Below are positions 1 to 11,700 of a stretch of 64,000 nucleotides of DNA, one piece after another (positions within the stretch are counted from its first letter, which is position 1; every line of letters begins with the position of its first letter). The notes beneath the pieces were generated by a model that worked only from the letters and a program-made list of their open reading frames with translations, searched no databases and was not told the DNA's origin. Source of the DNA: Ectocarpus siliculosus (lineage: Eukaryota; Sar; Phaeophyceae; Ectocarpales; Ectocarpaceae); NCBI GenBank assembly GCA_000310025.1, contig FN649731.1, positions 1,378,984-1,442,983 on the forward strand. The letters run 5' to 3'. The translations under genes and the position numbers were made by a program.

Positions 1-205
1 AGTTAGGGGAAAAGGAGCCCGGGCTGATTAGGCCCTTGAAACCCAGGGGGAGGGGGGGGGGGGGGGGGCGGGATCGATCGAAAAACTCTCGGGATTGGCA
101 AACACAACGTCGCGATGGCAGAAAAACGCCACCTCGGAATGATCGGGGTGTTGACGATCGGCCAGCGTGGCTACGGTTTTGTATGATTTGGTCTTGATAA
201 CGTAC

Positions 206-3200
206 CCAACGAAAGCAACCCGCAGGTTGATGTTGGCGACGTCCTCTTTTGCCTGGTCGATTATGTCCAGCAACCTAGTCCTGGCCTGGTCGATCCACCG
301 TTGCATCTGAGAAGCAGAACCACCATGGAGAACAACGTGGCACATCAGGTGAAGGCAGCAACAAAACTCGGTGTTGGAGTGTATTGAGTTCGACGTGCGT
401 GGTGTGATTGGTGTTTTGTTGTTATTGTTGTAGTGACCATGTCACTCAGATTCGAATAACTTACGTACGAACGGATCGTTAGCTTCGTCTTATCCTCCAG
501 CGGAACACCAGAGCTGAATCCTCGAGGAAGGGGCACCCGCCAAAATCCAAGACGTGCCGTCAGCAATAAAAATGTATCTACCGGTACTCCTCAACGGCGA
601 GCACAATTAACCGCTTTGGACGCTCGGCGACTTCTTGCTTTCCGTCTTTTTCCCCGTCGACTTTTGAAAACCGAAAGCAGTGCACGCCGAAGAAATTCGG
701 CAGCCCTCTCACCGATCCTGTGCAGTCCATCACGAAGCATAAATCTACGTCGGTCTTCCTAGTAGAATCATTCCGCGCCGCTGCCATTCTCGTTTCGACC
801 CGGTTAACCCTGTCCAGACCGTGGTCGATCGCCGAAGTCAAGCACTCGGGGTCCTTGCCCGCTCCAGGATGCAAACTCAACGCTACCAGCAGCTCGGAGG
901 AGAAAAGGCGGCCGTAGTTGCCGTCAGAGGCCAGACCGCGGAGCCCCAAGAGCGATGCCCTGGCAACGCTGGGGTCGATTATGTCTCCCGTCCCTATCAA
1001 GGCTTGCGTGTAGTGATCGATTGCCTCCTCGTGGTAGTCGTTTGCTACACTGAGGGCGGCGCGCGCTTCCAAAAGCCTCTGGCGGAGGATGTGCACTGGT
1101 GTTTCCAGCGGCGTAGTCATCGCCGCCCCCGGCCCCGCGTCGACGTATTGCCTCTCGTAGGGCGCGATCACCAGCTCGGCTGCATCCAGTGCTTCCCCTG
1201 CTTCCTGAGATCTACCTTGCCCTCGCTCCAGGACGGACAATTGGAGGAGGTATCCAAATCGCTGTAGGTCGTTCTTCGTGTCGCCATTGTTGCGGTTTCC
1301 TCCGCTATTTTGGCCGGCGGAGGTTAGCTGGAGGCACTCCTGCAACAGATTCCTGGCCTCGTGGATGATTTCCAGGTCTGGCTTCCCTCCCGTTGCAACG
1401 GCGCTATTGCCCCTGGCTTCGGTGCACCGGGCGAGGTTAGACTTGCGGCTAGCGAGCTGCCGGTCAAGAGCGGCGTGTGACGTGTTGTCGTCATCGTCGT
1501 CGTTTGTGTCGACATCCGCGAGTGCAGCATTTGCAGCCTCAACGTCTTCATCAAACTTGGTCTCGCCGACACCGTCATGACCACCGTGGTGGGCGCTCGG
1601 GTGCTGAGGTAAAGCACCATTCGGTTGGTAATTGGTGGCTGCGCAGAGCATCTCGGCGTCGTCGATGGCGAGCTTGAAGTTGATGGCGGCGTCGATAAAA
1701 ATCAGCAGCGCCGCTTCCATGAGGGCCTTGGCTTGGGTCGGATTTCGTGCATCCCTTGCCTGCGCCACGAGCTCTCCGGCCTCCATCGCGCAAACGTTGC
1801 CGAGGTTGTTCCGCACGATGCCGATTCCGCGGTCGTTTCCTAGCTTTGTGAAGAGTTCTAGGGCGTCCATGTAGATGGACTTCGCCACGGCTATGTTACC
1901 TGTGGCCAGGGTTGTGTTGGCGAACTTTACTGCCGTATTCATGGACTCGAAGGCTTCCACCAAGTCGTCAACCTCGGGGGGGAGCATGTCGTTGGAGGGC
2001 ATGTCGTGGACGATCCGAGTCCCTGGCGGCTGTGCCACGCATGCGCACGCACACATGCGAATTGTTTTTTACGAGAAGTGACAGCGTCATCAAATGACAT
2101 GGACATGCCGCTTGTGCAGCAGCGCCTGTGAAGGATTTGGTGAATGATTTGGGCACATACTTCGTGGAACAGCTTTTCCATCACTGGGAGTGTAGAACCG
2201 ACTCATGCGCGTACTTGGCGGAATGAGCGCATCTCACCGGCGGATACATGTGGTAGGAGAGTGCGCGCATGCGCAAAAACACGCTTGGTGGAGATAATAC
2301 AACAGGGCTTCTCGGCCTGCCGCCACCGGGGTTCTCTTGGCAACATCATGTGTTTCTCCAGGTCAAAGCTTAGACGTCGAGTAGCTCTGCGCTCCTCAAC
2401 TGATACCGTACATCCTGCTTGTTGGTGAGCACGCTTGAGAGTACGACTCGCTGCCACCTTTGCGAGATGCATGTGGCACGCGCCCAAGTATAACATTCAT
2501 GACTCTGGATCAGAGCCCTTTAGCAGAGAAGGTCTTGACCGTGAACGTACGAACAGCAGTGAATGGAGTTCTAGACACGATGTTCTAGGAAAATTGGGAC
2601 AGCGCGCGTCAGGCTTTTCGCCGACCAGCTACAAAGTGGTGGTGGGGCACCTGGCGGAGCGAGAATAATCATACCTGCCGCGAAAAATCCATCCTGTTGA
2701 GTGCGAACACGGCACCGATGAGTTGGTTGATCGGACCCTCGATCCCGCCAGCCACGAATCGAGCAGTGACACTCGTGATGCAGGCGATTGCTACCAGCAC
2801 CAGGACCATGATGAAGCTCGCGAAGAGAACCACCCGGTAAATCTGTGATTTCGTCTCGGAGAAGGCCTAGATCACGTGCGTGCCGGTACGCCACGCGAAA
2901 GGGAAAGTAGCGGAAGAAAGGGAACGGAAGGGAAGGAAAAATATGGGTTCAACAGGTAGAGCCACGGCCAGCAATACTGTTCTGAACCAAGACAAGCGCG
3001 CTCTTTCCATCGCGTAGTTCGTCCTCGCGGGCTCCAGAGAAACTGCATCTCGATCAAGGCTGGTCTCAGCAAATATCCCGAAACTGAACCGCTAGGACAC
3101 GTACAGTATTCGAAACACGGCCCTACCGCCCTCGGCAGCCGATCCTCCTCCTGCGTTCTCCTACACAGCCACTCCCTCCCTGAACCACCGTACCTCCAAC

Positions 3201-5324
3201 AGAACCGATTCGCTGACCGTCACCACGGCGATGAAGCCACCGTCGCCGCAGCTGTCGCTGGCAGTAGACGCGCCGGCGCCGCTCACGGTCTCGTGCTTCC
3301 AGGCCAGGATCCACGCACTCCCGTCCCTCGAGTACTCGGCGGAGCCGGAGCAGGTGGCGGAGATCTCGGTGACAAGATCAAGAAACTGCGATTCCTCCTC
3401 GCCGTTTTCGTCGGCGCCGTCTCCGAACTCCAAGTCCAGGATGTAGTTCACGCCGCCGTAGTCCAACAAGTCCCTGTGAACGGCCACCTGCCCGTCCCCG
3501 CCCGGGGCCAGCAGGTAGGCATAACCGTCGTCGTTGATGACATTGAGGTCCTTGATGGAGCTCTCGATGTTTGTCGTGTTGATGTCCAACCCAACCACTC
3601 CGGCCACGGTGCCGGCCAAGTTGAAGACCGGCGCTGCGGCAGACATGGTGAGCTTCTCCGAGTCGGCGTCCTCGTAAGGGTTGGTGAAGATGACCCCGGT
3701 GTTGCCGTTCTCGATGGCGTCTTGGTACCACAGTCTGCATCGCGGCTCGTACGAGTCCCCGGTGTAGGTGGTTTCATCCCAACTGTCGCATACCTGTTTG
3801 GGGTGAAATAGTTTTTTTTTTTTTCCGAACCCGTTCGTGCCAACGTGCGAGGAAACGAGGAGCGCGTGCAAGAGTTGTCATGAATGATCATGTTGCAGCC
3901 CTGGTGTCGTCGAAGCCCAGAGCATTCGTGTGAATACCCGTTAGTGTTTCGAGATGAGTCTTCCAACACAAATTCGGTACGAAGGGATTCCACCGATAGG
4001 CGTGGTACTGGTTAGTCGTTGTGCCCTGCATGCTTACCCCAACCAAGCCCCATTCCAGGTAACCAGTCATATCGAACCCGGCGTAAGCCTGGAAGTTGAT
4101 ATCCGAGATCGTGCCAGCGGCGGGGGATGGATCGTCCAAGGCTGCGAGGTACACAAGGGGGTGCTGCCGCTGCATCCCCCGAAAGGGAACGTCCATGAGC
4201 GACGAGCGGTTGAGCAGGCTTTCCAGGGACCCTCCGGCCTCCGGCACCTCACCCGTAGCGAATTCCGGGATGAACCTGAAACGAGCAGTTGGCAGCGGCA
4301 TCTATCTTACCCACCTCAAATTTCTGTTTTTGTTAGACTTGTTTGAGCCATGTCTACTGACAAGCACACACTTTGCACACCCACACATCCTTTCGCGATC
4401 GCTTCGGACACATTGCGCCCGAAATATTACAAGAGAACGCCTGCGGCATTCCACACGCACAAGCACAAGCGGGTCTTCCTTGCTCTGCTTGGACAAGTCG
4501 AGAGCAGAAAATGAAAGGGGGGCGGGGGGCGGATCGCCCTGCAAAAATGTCGAAGTTAAGATACGCAAGAAAATCGGAACGCTATGTGCGCGATGATGCT
4601 CCAAGGTATGAGATTTTATGGAGCACACATGCACGGTTCTCTAAGGACGTTGAGTAGCGAGCATCACGCGTTTTACTCTGGGCATGTTGAGCTTTACACG
4701 TAAGGACAAATACTCCGGCTGCCAGGGCCTTGGAGGCAACTTTGCCCTCTCAAGAAGCATTGTACTAAAAGTCTCCGGGTAGAGTGTACTTGCCAAACAC
4801 TATTATCGAAGGTTGTGTCAGATTGAAGAAGTCCCGAATAGCTGGTCAAGTAGGAGTTGACCGTCATCGTCTCTGGAACGGCCAAAATAGCCTGCCCCGC
4901 AAACACTTGCAGCTGCAGAATGCTCTCCTCAACCCTTCCGAATTGCTCTGACACAAACTCGGCTTTCGCTTCCGCAAGCTTGAGCAGGTTCGCCTGATTC
5001 CATGAGAGAAGAGGAAGCAAAGAGAGAAAAGAGACGGAGATAAGAGAGACAGAAACAGAGAGAGAGGTCAACTCAACATATGTCGGCGAGACAAAGACAG
5101 CCTTCTTCACCGTCTAGACACCCTCTATGCTGATCCCAGCGTGTTGTGTGAGAATCGATTGCCGACCGCCGGAGAGCAGGCCAAGCAAAGACACCATATA
5201 CTATAAGCAGCACGCACCTCCTCGAGCTCAACCATCGCCTTCCTTGTGTCGCCCCCCCAATCATCAATGGCCGTGAGGGTCAGCACAACCTGAATGAGGA
5301 GGATGATCACGGTGCCCGCCACGA
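206..5324 (-). CDS. Gene A: Cache/TPR/vWA transmembrane receptor, partial at both ends
   Basis: Probable plasma-membrane sensor. Exons in transcript order: 5324-5218 (membrane helix 1, IILLIQVVLTLTAI), 4993-4794, 4275-4038, 3793-3194 (Cache sensor, with PRCRLWYQDA, TNPYEDAD and GVVGLDINTT), 2866-2675 (membrane helix 2 plus a HAMP-like GPINQL linker), 2029-713 (TPR helices such as GIGIVRNNLGNV, ending in the vWA start DLCFVMDCTGS) and 306-206 (vWA helix, WIDQARTRLLDIIDQAKEDV). Phases match gene B exon by exon. The rest of the vWA lies beyond the left edge. The exon with the start codon was not resolved: an acceptor (ctctccag) lies directly before helix 1, so at least one exon is upstream. The intron after 4794 uses a GC donor. 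The protein is nearly identical in plan to gene B and diverged from gene C. Function is inferred from domains; the ligand is unknown. Confidence 0.82.
4788..4793 (-). other. GC splice donor (gcaagt) in gene A
   Basis: The exon encoding DNSVW ends in TG and the next exon begins GTTCATCCC, which restores Trp then FIPEF. The intron start is therefore gcaagt, a GC-AG intron. Gene C has a normal gtgagc at the same place. Confidence 0.7.
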
Positions 5325-5825
5325 CTGGAGAGAAACGGGGAAAGGGTGAGAGACAGTGGATGGGGGGGGAGAGGCCGTCGAAGCAAAGACCGAAGAGGCA
5401 AGTATTGAGTCGTGCTTGCCCCCGTTGTCCGTTCTAACCACCAGACTAGAATAGTATGGTACCAAGGGCAGGGCACGCGGAACCTGTCCGTGTAGAGAAA
5501 GTCGGATATAAGAGAGTGATTTCGGCTTGTGACACCCTTTCTTCGAACTGTAGTAGTGATTGTAGTCCCTCGTCAAAAATGCGCTGTTGTTGTTGTGTTA
5601 GCTACGGATTCTTTCTTGTGGTGGGAGGGCAAAGCACACAAGCTGCTGCGTACCGTCTCTCACGCCTAGTGTGAGCGCGGTCGTGGCGGAGTGAGCGTGC
5701 AGAGGTAGGGGTGAAACCGTCTGAGGCACACAAAACCGAGGTCAAATCCAAGCGTGTTCGTCTAAGTCATCCCGCACACCTAGGTACCCCTGTCCCCCGC
5801 ACCGCCCCGGAGGCCCGGAAAAATG
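5325..5825. other. Upstream flank of gene A, first exon unresolved
   Basis: No exon could be proved here. Minus-strand sequence around 5440-5485 resembles 23185-23240 upstream of gene B. Both start after a possible acceptor (acacggacag or cctacacag). One frame in B reads RCPWCHATVV, which recalls CAVCSATVV just before helix 1 of gene C. Splice phases do not close cleanly, so this is only a candidate for the missing upstream exon. Confidence 0.25.
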
Positions 5826-5905
5826 TTTTTGTATTATTTGCTCTTGGGGTTTGAAGCCCACTTTCACGCAAGCTGCACATGGGGGACATCTTGTGGACAA
5901 TGTGC
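5826..5905. repeat. Dispersed repeat, copy at 10905-10975
   Basis: A stretch of about 60 bases reading tttgcTcttggggtttgaag and then cccactttcacgcaagc recurs diverged at 10905-10975, in both cases just upstream of other repeat material. It may be the 5' part of the neighbouring LINE family. Confidence 0.5.
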
Positions 5906-5989
5906 AACCTTGTGGGACCCCCTTCGCAATGTTGAAAGATTGAGAGGAGGGGGGGGGGGGGTCAGGGTATCCAATGCGCGAGCTAGAAT

Positions 5990-6867
5990 TCTTTCTTGTG
6001 AACCCCCAAGCCAAGAGCACACAAAACGGGTACGGAGCTCAATTACGCGTGAAACGTCGGTCACTGGTGTTCATCAACGATCTGTTGAAAGTCATAGAGG
6101 CAGTTGGGAAGGGGGTAAAGGTAGGGGAAACTTGGGTGTCGGGAATGCTGTTTGCAGATGATTTTTTTGGGATGTCCGACATCCTTGAGGGACTTGAACT
6201 GCTGACTGCCGCAGCTAAGGATAATACTGATAAGTGGAGATTGTCTGCCAACGTTAAGAAGAGTGCCGTCAAGGTATGCAACGAGGACAGGGAGAAGTCG
6301 AGTATAGATGGAAGTGGGGGGTCGAGGAGCTTGCAGTAGTGGATCAGTACACATATCTCGGAGTAGAGATGGCAAATGACTGCTCGTGGAATGCACACAT
6401 GTCCAAGGTAGCGGAAAGGGGCAAAGCACGAGCAGGGAAGCTGCACCCAATTCTCGCAAACCGGCACCTCGATAAACGCATCAAACTGATGGTTTTGAGG
6501 AGCATAATGGTACCGCCGCTAGAGTACGCCAGAGAAGTATGGGAAGGAAATATGAAGGCCGTCAAAGAGCTCGAGGCGGTACAGATGAAAGAAGCGAAAA
6601 TCATTCTAGGATGCTCCAAGCGCACAAGCAATGCAGCCGTTAGGGCAGAACCGGGGTCCGATCCCTACGATCGGGAAGAGACGCAAGAAGCTGACATGGC
6701 AGTACGCATGTGCGGTATGGGAGAGGAGAGGTGAAGTGGGCAAGCAAGAAGAGGGGTAGACAACCCATGGAGTGGGTGAAGGTTGTAGATGCCGTATGGG
6801 AGGGGTTCGAAATTGACGAAGGTGGTACGCTGGACACGGAAGTTCTAGAGGGGTTCAAGGAGAATTA
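5990..6867 (+). mobile_element. Degenerate LINE, reverse transcriptase 3' part
   Basis: Non-LTR retrotransposon remnant. Around 6060-6300 the sequence reads FINDLLKVIEAVGKGVKVG and then SGMLFADDFFG, where FADD is the reverse-transcriptase catalytic motif. From about 6300 a second frame gives DQYTYLGVEM and IKLMVLRSIMVPPLEYAREVW, the usual LINE thumb and tail region. A third frame (about 6732-6867) gives WASKKRGRQPMEWVKVVDA and ends in a stop at 6867. The three frames mean at least two frameshifts, so it is dead. The endonuclease and 5' end are missing. The gag-like and nuclease parts were looked for upstream and not found. Confidence 0.75.
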
Positions 6868-7039
6868 GATCTGCTGCTTTTGCCGAGAGAGAAGAACAGA
6901 CCCTACTAATCAAAGAACCAACGATGAGGAGGGTCTAGAAGTGTACGGAATGCCGAAAGAAGGAATAGGGTTCAAGGATTACCTACTACATGGACTGTTA
7001 CGGGGTTAGGTCGGACCTCGGACCGTAGCGGGCCGGGTG

Positions 7040-7120
7040 GTAGTGAAGCCCGGGTTGGGTTGGGTTGGTTGGTCCGGACGATGGGGATTGGCGGGTGGGT
7101 TCGTTTGGGTTGGGTTGGGT
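7040..7120 (+). repeat. G-rich GGGTT repeat patch
   Basis: Imperfect repeats of gggtt (gggttgggttgggttgg twice, separated by about 35 bases) give many G triplets. The patch could form G-quadruplex DNA or be a scar of telomere-like sequence. It is too short and irregular to call an internal telomere. Confidence 0.5.
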
Positions 7121-7194
7121 CGTTTGGGCGGCGTTGAGCCTCCTCCTTCGTCGATCGCGCCGCACGCAGTCTTTCCGTCGTCGTCACCGCCGGA

Positions 7195-7480
7195 TGTTTG
7201 GGGTACTTGGATACAAGATCCGATCTGCAGATCATATGTGTGTGGGGGGTATGATGTTGGGGGTCCAAGTGCGGGGCCCCTCGTGAGAGCCCGCGCATGT
7301 GTGTTTACTGTATCTGCAAGAGATACTGTGTATATTGTGCTGGAAGGAGCACTGTGTGTGATAATCAAGGTTCTACTCATCTGCATCGGTCCCTGGGTAA
7401 ACATATAGTCCCCAGATCAACTCTTATTTCCGTGGGTGGGCACGGTAGCCCCCGTGGGAAGGCACGGGGGCCTCTAACAC
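7195..7480 (+). repeat. LTR-like repeat, left copy
   Basis: Left member of the direct pair bounding the fossil element. It ends with ccgtgggaaggcacggggg, a small hairpin, about 25 bases before the gag-like start. Confidence 0.5.
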
Positions 7481-8379
7481 GATATATCGTTTAAAAGACG
7501 ATCGATGTCGGATGTTCAAGAAGCCGCGGAGAGGGCGGCCGCTGCGAAAAGAGCAGCAGCAAATGCGGAGAAACAACTTACCGCAGCGGTAAGGGCTGCG
7601 CAAGAGGTTACAAACAAACAAGTTCAACGCTGCGATAGACAAGATCGCGACGATCGAGACTGCTGGGAGGGCAGCAGGTGGTCCAGCTGGGCAGACAGCT
7701 GGTGGAAGTGGAGGATACGCCGCCGGAGGAGGGTCCGGCGGTGGATACTACGGGGTCGAAGAGAGAACGGCCCACTGGAAGAAAAAACAACCCCCCCCCC
7801 CCTACAGTATGACGGAAACTTCGCCGGCTTCCGGCAACTCTTCGAAAACTAGCTACATGTCGAGCGAAGGGCTTGCCCACACTCTGCAGGAGTCTCGTAT
7901 CCTTCCACATTTCTATGGGTGACGGGTTTCACACAAAAAATATTTTGGGAAAAATACAACGCCCGCCTCGAGCTATGTAAATGGTACTGCTCAGCGACGG
8001 TATCTTCTTGCCCTGTGTTGTTCGTGGATCTACCTGCTGCTGCTGTAGAGCGACCTCTCCCATACCGTAAGCAACCTACGCGACGGACATCTAGCTATGA
8101 TTCATGTAGCTCCCGCTCCTTTTTGGTCTGCAAGGATGAGGTGTAGTCGAAAAAGTAGTCCTACAGCAGTAGTAGCAGTCTTGCCATCGTTCGTTGGTGG
8201 TCTGCTGTGTCTACATAAGTCTATGTAGAAGGTAGATTATATGTTGTTGCCGCTGTTGTAGTCGAGATCGGCACACACATCATCATCAGCAGTAGACTCT
8301 ATGCTACACATGTAGGGTAAGACTTACAGCAGTGATTCAACGAGAGAGCAGGTATTGTGTACAAGTTGCTGGAAGTTCT

Positions 8380-8612
8380 TCTTCATCGGCAACCCGCCTC
8401 TTCTCGCTCACCTATTGAGTCCACAGAGCAGGTCAGTTTTCTCGCAAGCCCTCTCTTGGGGTTGGAGTTGTCATCATCGAGGGCGGAAGAAGAACTGACG
8501 GACGCCATGATCAACAGCGGGAGTGAGTATGGAGGTCACGGACGACGAGTTTTGTGTCCACAGCAGACTCAGCGGATGACACGCACACCCTGTGCTTCGT
8601 GGGTTCAGTGAG
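8380..8612 (+). repeat. Dispersed repeat, copy at 30965-31200
   Basis: Shared blocks in the same order include ctcacctattga, ttttctcgcaagcc, catcatcgag, gacggacgccat, ggaggtcacg and ccctgtgcttcg. It lies inside the interior of the fossil LTR element, so the copy at 30965 may be a second remnant of that family. Confidence 0.65.
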
Positions 8613-9324
8613 GGTGATTCCCCTCTGTTGCAGTGGATCAGCTAGCAAAGCGGGTGTGTGTCCTGTGGCGTATGTTTGTGTCGGGCGTTTCCCTCAACCC
8701 ACCCGTTCGAGCTTTTCGCCCGGCGAAATGGTTTGGTTCGTTAGGAAATTTCCTCGCGCACACACGCGCAGAGTGCGCAGATTGGAAGATTATTTTTTAC
8801 CGATATTTTTATGATGCGGACGGCGGGGACAAAATCAGTCCATCCTTGTACAATGCGCGCTATCAACACCTAAACATTAAAGTCGCCAAACATTGTACCT
8901 TCTGCCATCCACCCTCTCAGTTTCAACAACCTTGGTCGCAACAAATTCCCTCAAGTCGGTCTGGCGCGTTTTCTTCGCGCGGTATGCCTGCGTTCTTGGC
9001 CATCCTTGCTATCGACAGGTAAATGCAGCCTCTGTGTTGCCACACTCCTCCGCAGCCCGCTCCAGGAAGCCGAAGTGAGACGACAGTTCAACGTAGTAGG
9101 CGGGCGGGTACCCCTACTGTTGTGTAACCTCTCCAATGTGCTTGTGTGTGCGCCAACAACACAAATAAACGGCGCTACTGCGGGCTGTAGCGGTGCTGAA
9201 ACCGGCGATAGTGCTGGCTTCCCTCAACAGCGCCGGTCTGGCGCTATTGAGGGCGCTGGCTGTCTGTGCCTTGCAATTTCACCGACACTTTGAGGGCCAC
9301 CGACGTGTTATTCAACCGGCGATA

Positions 9325-9690
9325 TTGAGGGACCACTTTGGATACGAGTTTCGATCTGGAAAATATGTGTATCAAGCAAGTATCAAGGGGGTATTCTGTT
9401 GGAGGTCCAAGTGCGAGGCCCCTCTCGAGACAGAGACCACGCTCATCACGTGTGTGTTTATTCTAGGTTACGTTCTTCCTCGTTCGTGTTCAGTTTTGTC
9501 TTTCCTCTCTGTTCTGTTTGTGGTTCATTCATGATGTGCTGGAAGGAGCACGGTATCTTAATCAAGAACATTTTTCTGTCATCCTCATCGGTCCTGGGTT
9601 AGCCATCTCTCTATGCAGTCCCCACATTCAACTCTAAGTACCGCGGGAAAGCGCGGTAGCCTCCGCGGGAAGGCGCGGAGGAAGAAACAT
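9325..9690 (+). repeat. LTR-like repeat, right copy
   Basis: Right member of the pair bounding the fossil element. It is longer than the left copy because of a pyrimidine-rich stretch around 9465-9530. Confidence 0.5.
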
Positions 9691-10590
9691 ACAAGAAGGC
9701 AGAGGTACAGTACACATACATGTAGGTTAAATCTGAGTCGTCCTACGATAGGGGATGCACCACGAGAAGATCGGCAACGCGACCGCGTAAGTAAGTATAT
9801 AGTCAACGGAGGCGAAAGCTTTGCACAGAACGGAAGCAAAATGGCATGGCGGTGCTTGTCCTCAGAACAGAGCCGCCAAACATGGGAAATTCGAAAAGTT
9901 AGAAGGGTACCGAACGAACCACGTACAACCAAAAACTACCGTTCGTTGTTGGCTCCTGTTTCTGGCACCCCTATCGCACGATGATTCTTCTCTATCATCA
10001 CCATAACCATACCCCCATGGAGAACGAACGTAGGTTCACCAACAAAGCGAGTTCTGTATTTATTTCAGAAACAATCACCCCCGGAGGTACATACGACAAC
10101 ATTTGGACAGCTTTTCGCCAATAAAATTGAGTGGGGGTACTAGACTAATACTGTGTGTGATACAATGTATGAGATTGGACCCCCTTCCTTTACATATAGA
10201 AGAATCAATCACCTTTCTGCTGTGTGGAACTCTCTCGTCCGACCACCGATGTAGGTTCGTGTTGCTTTCCTTTGTTTTCTCCCCTTGATTAGCTTTTCCG
10301 TTATGTTCCAACGCAACCCAATAAGTCAACGCACACAGATCTCAAACGCGCAAGATCAAACCCGACCCACGCACACACACTTGATGATGAACAGAAAGGA
10401 ACACGTTTCGGCATAACGCCCGAATCTTGCATGGCGTCAAGTCAAAGTATCTGACAACGCCAAACAACCATGGTGAAGCACGATCTACCTCCAAATACCG
10501 TAACACTACGACACCGTAAGTTACGGTATGCTAATAAAAACAGTATACTCTGCAACCCGCGTAGCAGGTCGTAAGACTACGCATGGCGGA
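9691..10590. other. Intergenic, nothing recognised
   Basis: Short open frames only, none with recognisable domains or plausible splice structure. No clear repeat was seen. Confidence 0.5.
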
Positions 10591-10734
10591 AACACTGCTA
10601 ATTAGACTGCGTGTCCGGTGAAAGGGGTGTCCTAAGACCCTTTTTCTTGATACCCTCGCGGTTGCGGAGGTCCCCTTTACAAAGGATTCAGTCTCAGAAC
10701 GTCGGTCAAGCACAGTTCCCTCTATTCACATTGG

Positions 10735-10800
10735 CATCGCGATGAGACCTCTGCTTTTGGTGGAAGATAACCCGGGTTCGAAACCGCCACCCGCCATGTG
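10735..10800 (+). other. tRNA-like B box
   Basis: The stretch ending cccgggttcgaaaccgcc contains a good pol III B-box (ggttcgaaacc), but no matching acceptor stem was found. Probably a decayed tRNA-derived SINE head. Confidence 0.3.
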
Positions 10801-10904
10801 CTTTTCCAAGAAGAGTGGTGGGGGACCAAAAGAGTGGTGGGGGAGCAAAAACAGACTGTCGAACTCGTGGAACTGTGGTCGAATATAATTATCAACCGGT
10901 GTTT

Positions 10905-10975
10905 ATTTGCTTGTCTTGGGGATTAGAGCTCACTTCCACGCAAGCGGTATTTGGGGGACACTGTTAAGATCCACG
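10905..10975. repeat. Dispersed repeat, copy at 5826-5905
   Basis: Second copy of the block with cttggggatt, cacgcaagc and tgggggac. Confidence 0.5.
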
Positions 10976-11189
10976 ATGACTAGTGGCAAAATCGCGTGCT
11001 ACTGCGAAACATTGGCCACGTATCACCCATCCGTTGAGCAGGTCAGTTGGGTTGGTCTCTTGACGTGCTATGCATACGCACTACCAGTTTTGTGTAATTA
11101 CGGGTTGGCGGTTGTTTGCAAGAGAGAGGATCCTACCTCGCGCCTAGGGCACCCCGACGAACCCCCCCCTCCCCCTATCGGAACCTCCC

Positions 11190-11700
11190 GGTATGTGCCA
11201 TGGGGGTTGGGTTTTCGTCGCTTGGCAACGACGTTGTAAAACAAGCCGATCACTTCATGAGCTCGGCGACCAGGTTACCGCCTTTGTTTTTACCTTTGTT
11301 TCTTTTTTGGCGGTAGCCATGGTGGTTAGATTATGTTGTGCGGGGTCGAGAACCCTCACTTCGCGCAAAGGGGATGATCGCACCACGTCGTATTAAATTT
11401 GCCAAGCACTCTCGAGGCAGTCACACAGTGCTTATAACTGTCTCCGGAAGTGAAAGCACCAGAAATAAAACAACTCCTGAGTAACTGCTGACATCCGTAT
11501 GCAAGCAAGTAAGCACAAGATGCCGAACACCCTTAGCAGGATGCAGCGCACCCTTCATGCGACTCACCGCATACCTCACGGTGCTTCGCGCTTGGTGATG
11601 TGAGAGCCTGGTCCGGTGAGAACCCAGCGTGCTCCGTCCCGGCTTTGTAGGGATGCGAGGTCAGAGGTCTAACGACTACGGCATGCACAACTCTCCCCCC
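11190..11700 (-). repeat. SINE-like repeat, copy 1
   Basis: About 500 bases shared with 33872-34390, including gcaacgacgttgtaaaacaa, aagccgatcact and ggatgcagcgcacccttcat. Read on the minus strand, the right end starts gtgcatgccgtagtcgttag and later has ggttctcacc. These resemble pol III A and B boxes about 40 bases apart, which suggests a tRNA-derived head. Copies 3 and 4 keep mostly this head. Confidence 0.6.

Larger units (their letters stand above)
7195..9690 (+). mobile_element. Fossil LTR retrotransposon
   Basis: Two related direct repeats (about 7195-7480 and 9325-9690) flank an interior that starts with an Ala-rich, gag-like reading frame at 7505 (MSDVQEAAERAAAAKRAA). The repeats share a run of blocks in the same order: acttggatac, gatctg, gtccaagtgc, gctggaaggagcac, cagtccccag or cagtccccac, and a hairpin-rich end of cacggtagcc type. 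The interior is only about 1.8 kb and no reverse transcriptase or integrase could be recognised, so the element is broken and shortened. The repeats differ at many sites, which suggests an old insertion. Copia or Gypsy membership cannot be decided. Confidence 0.55.
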
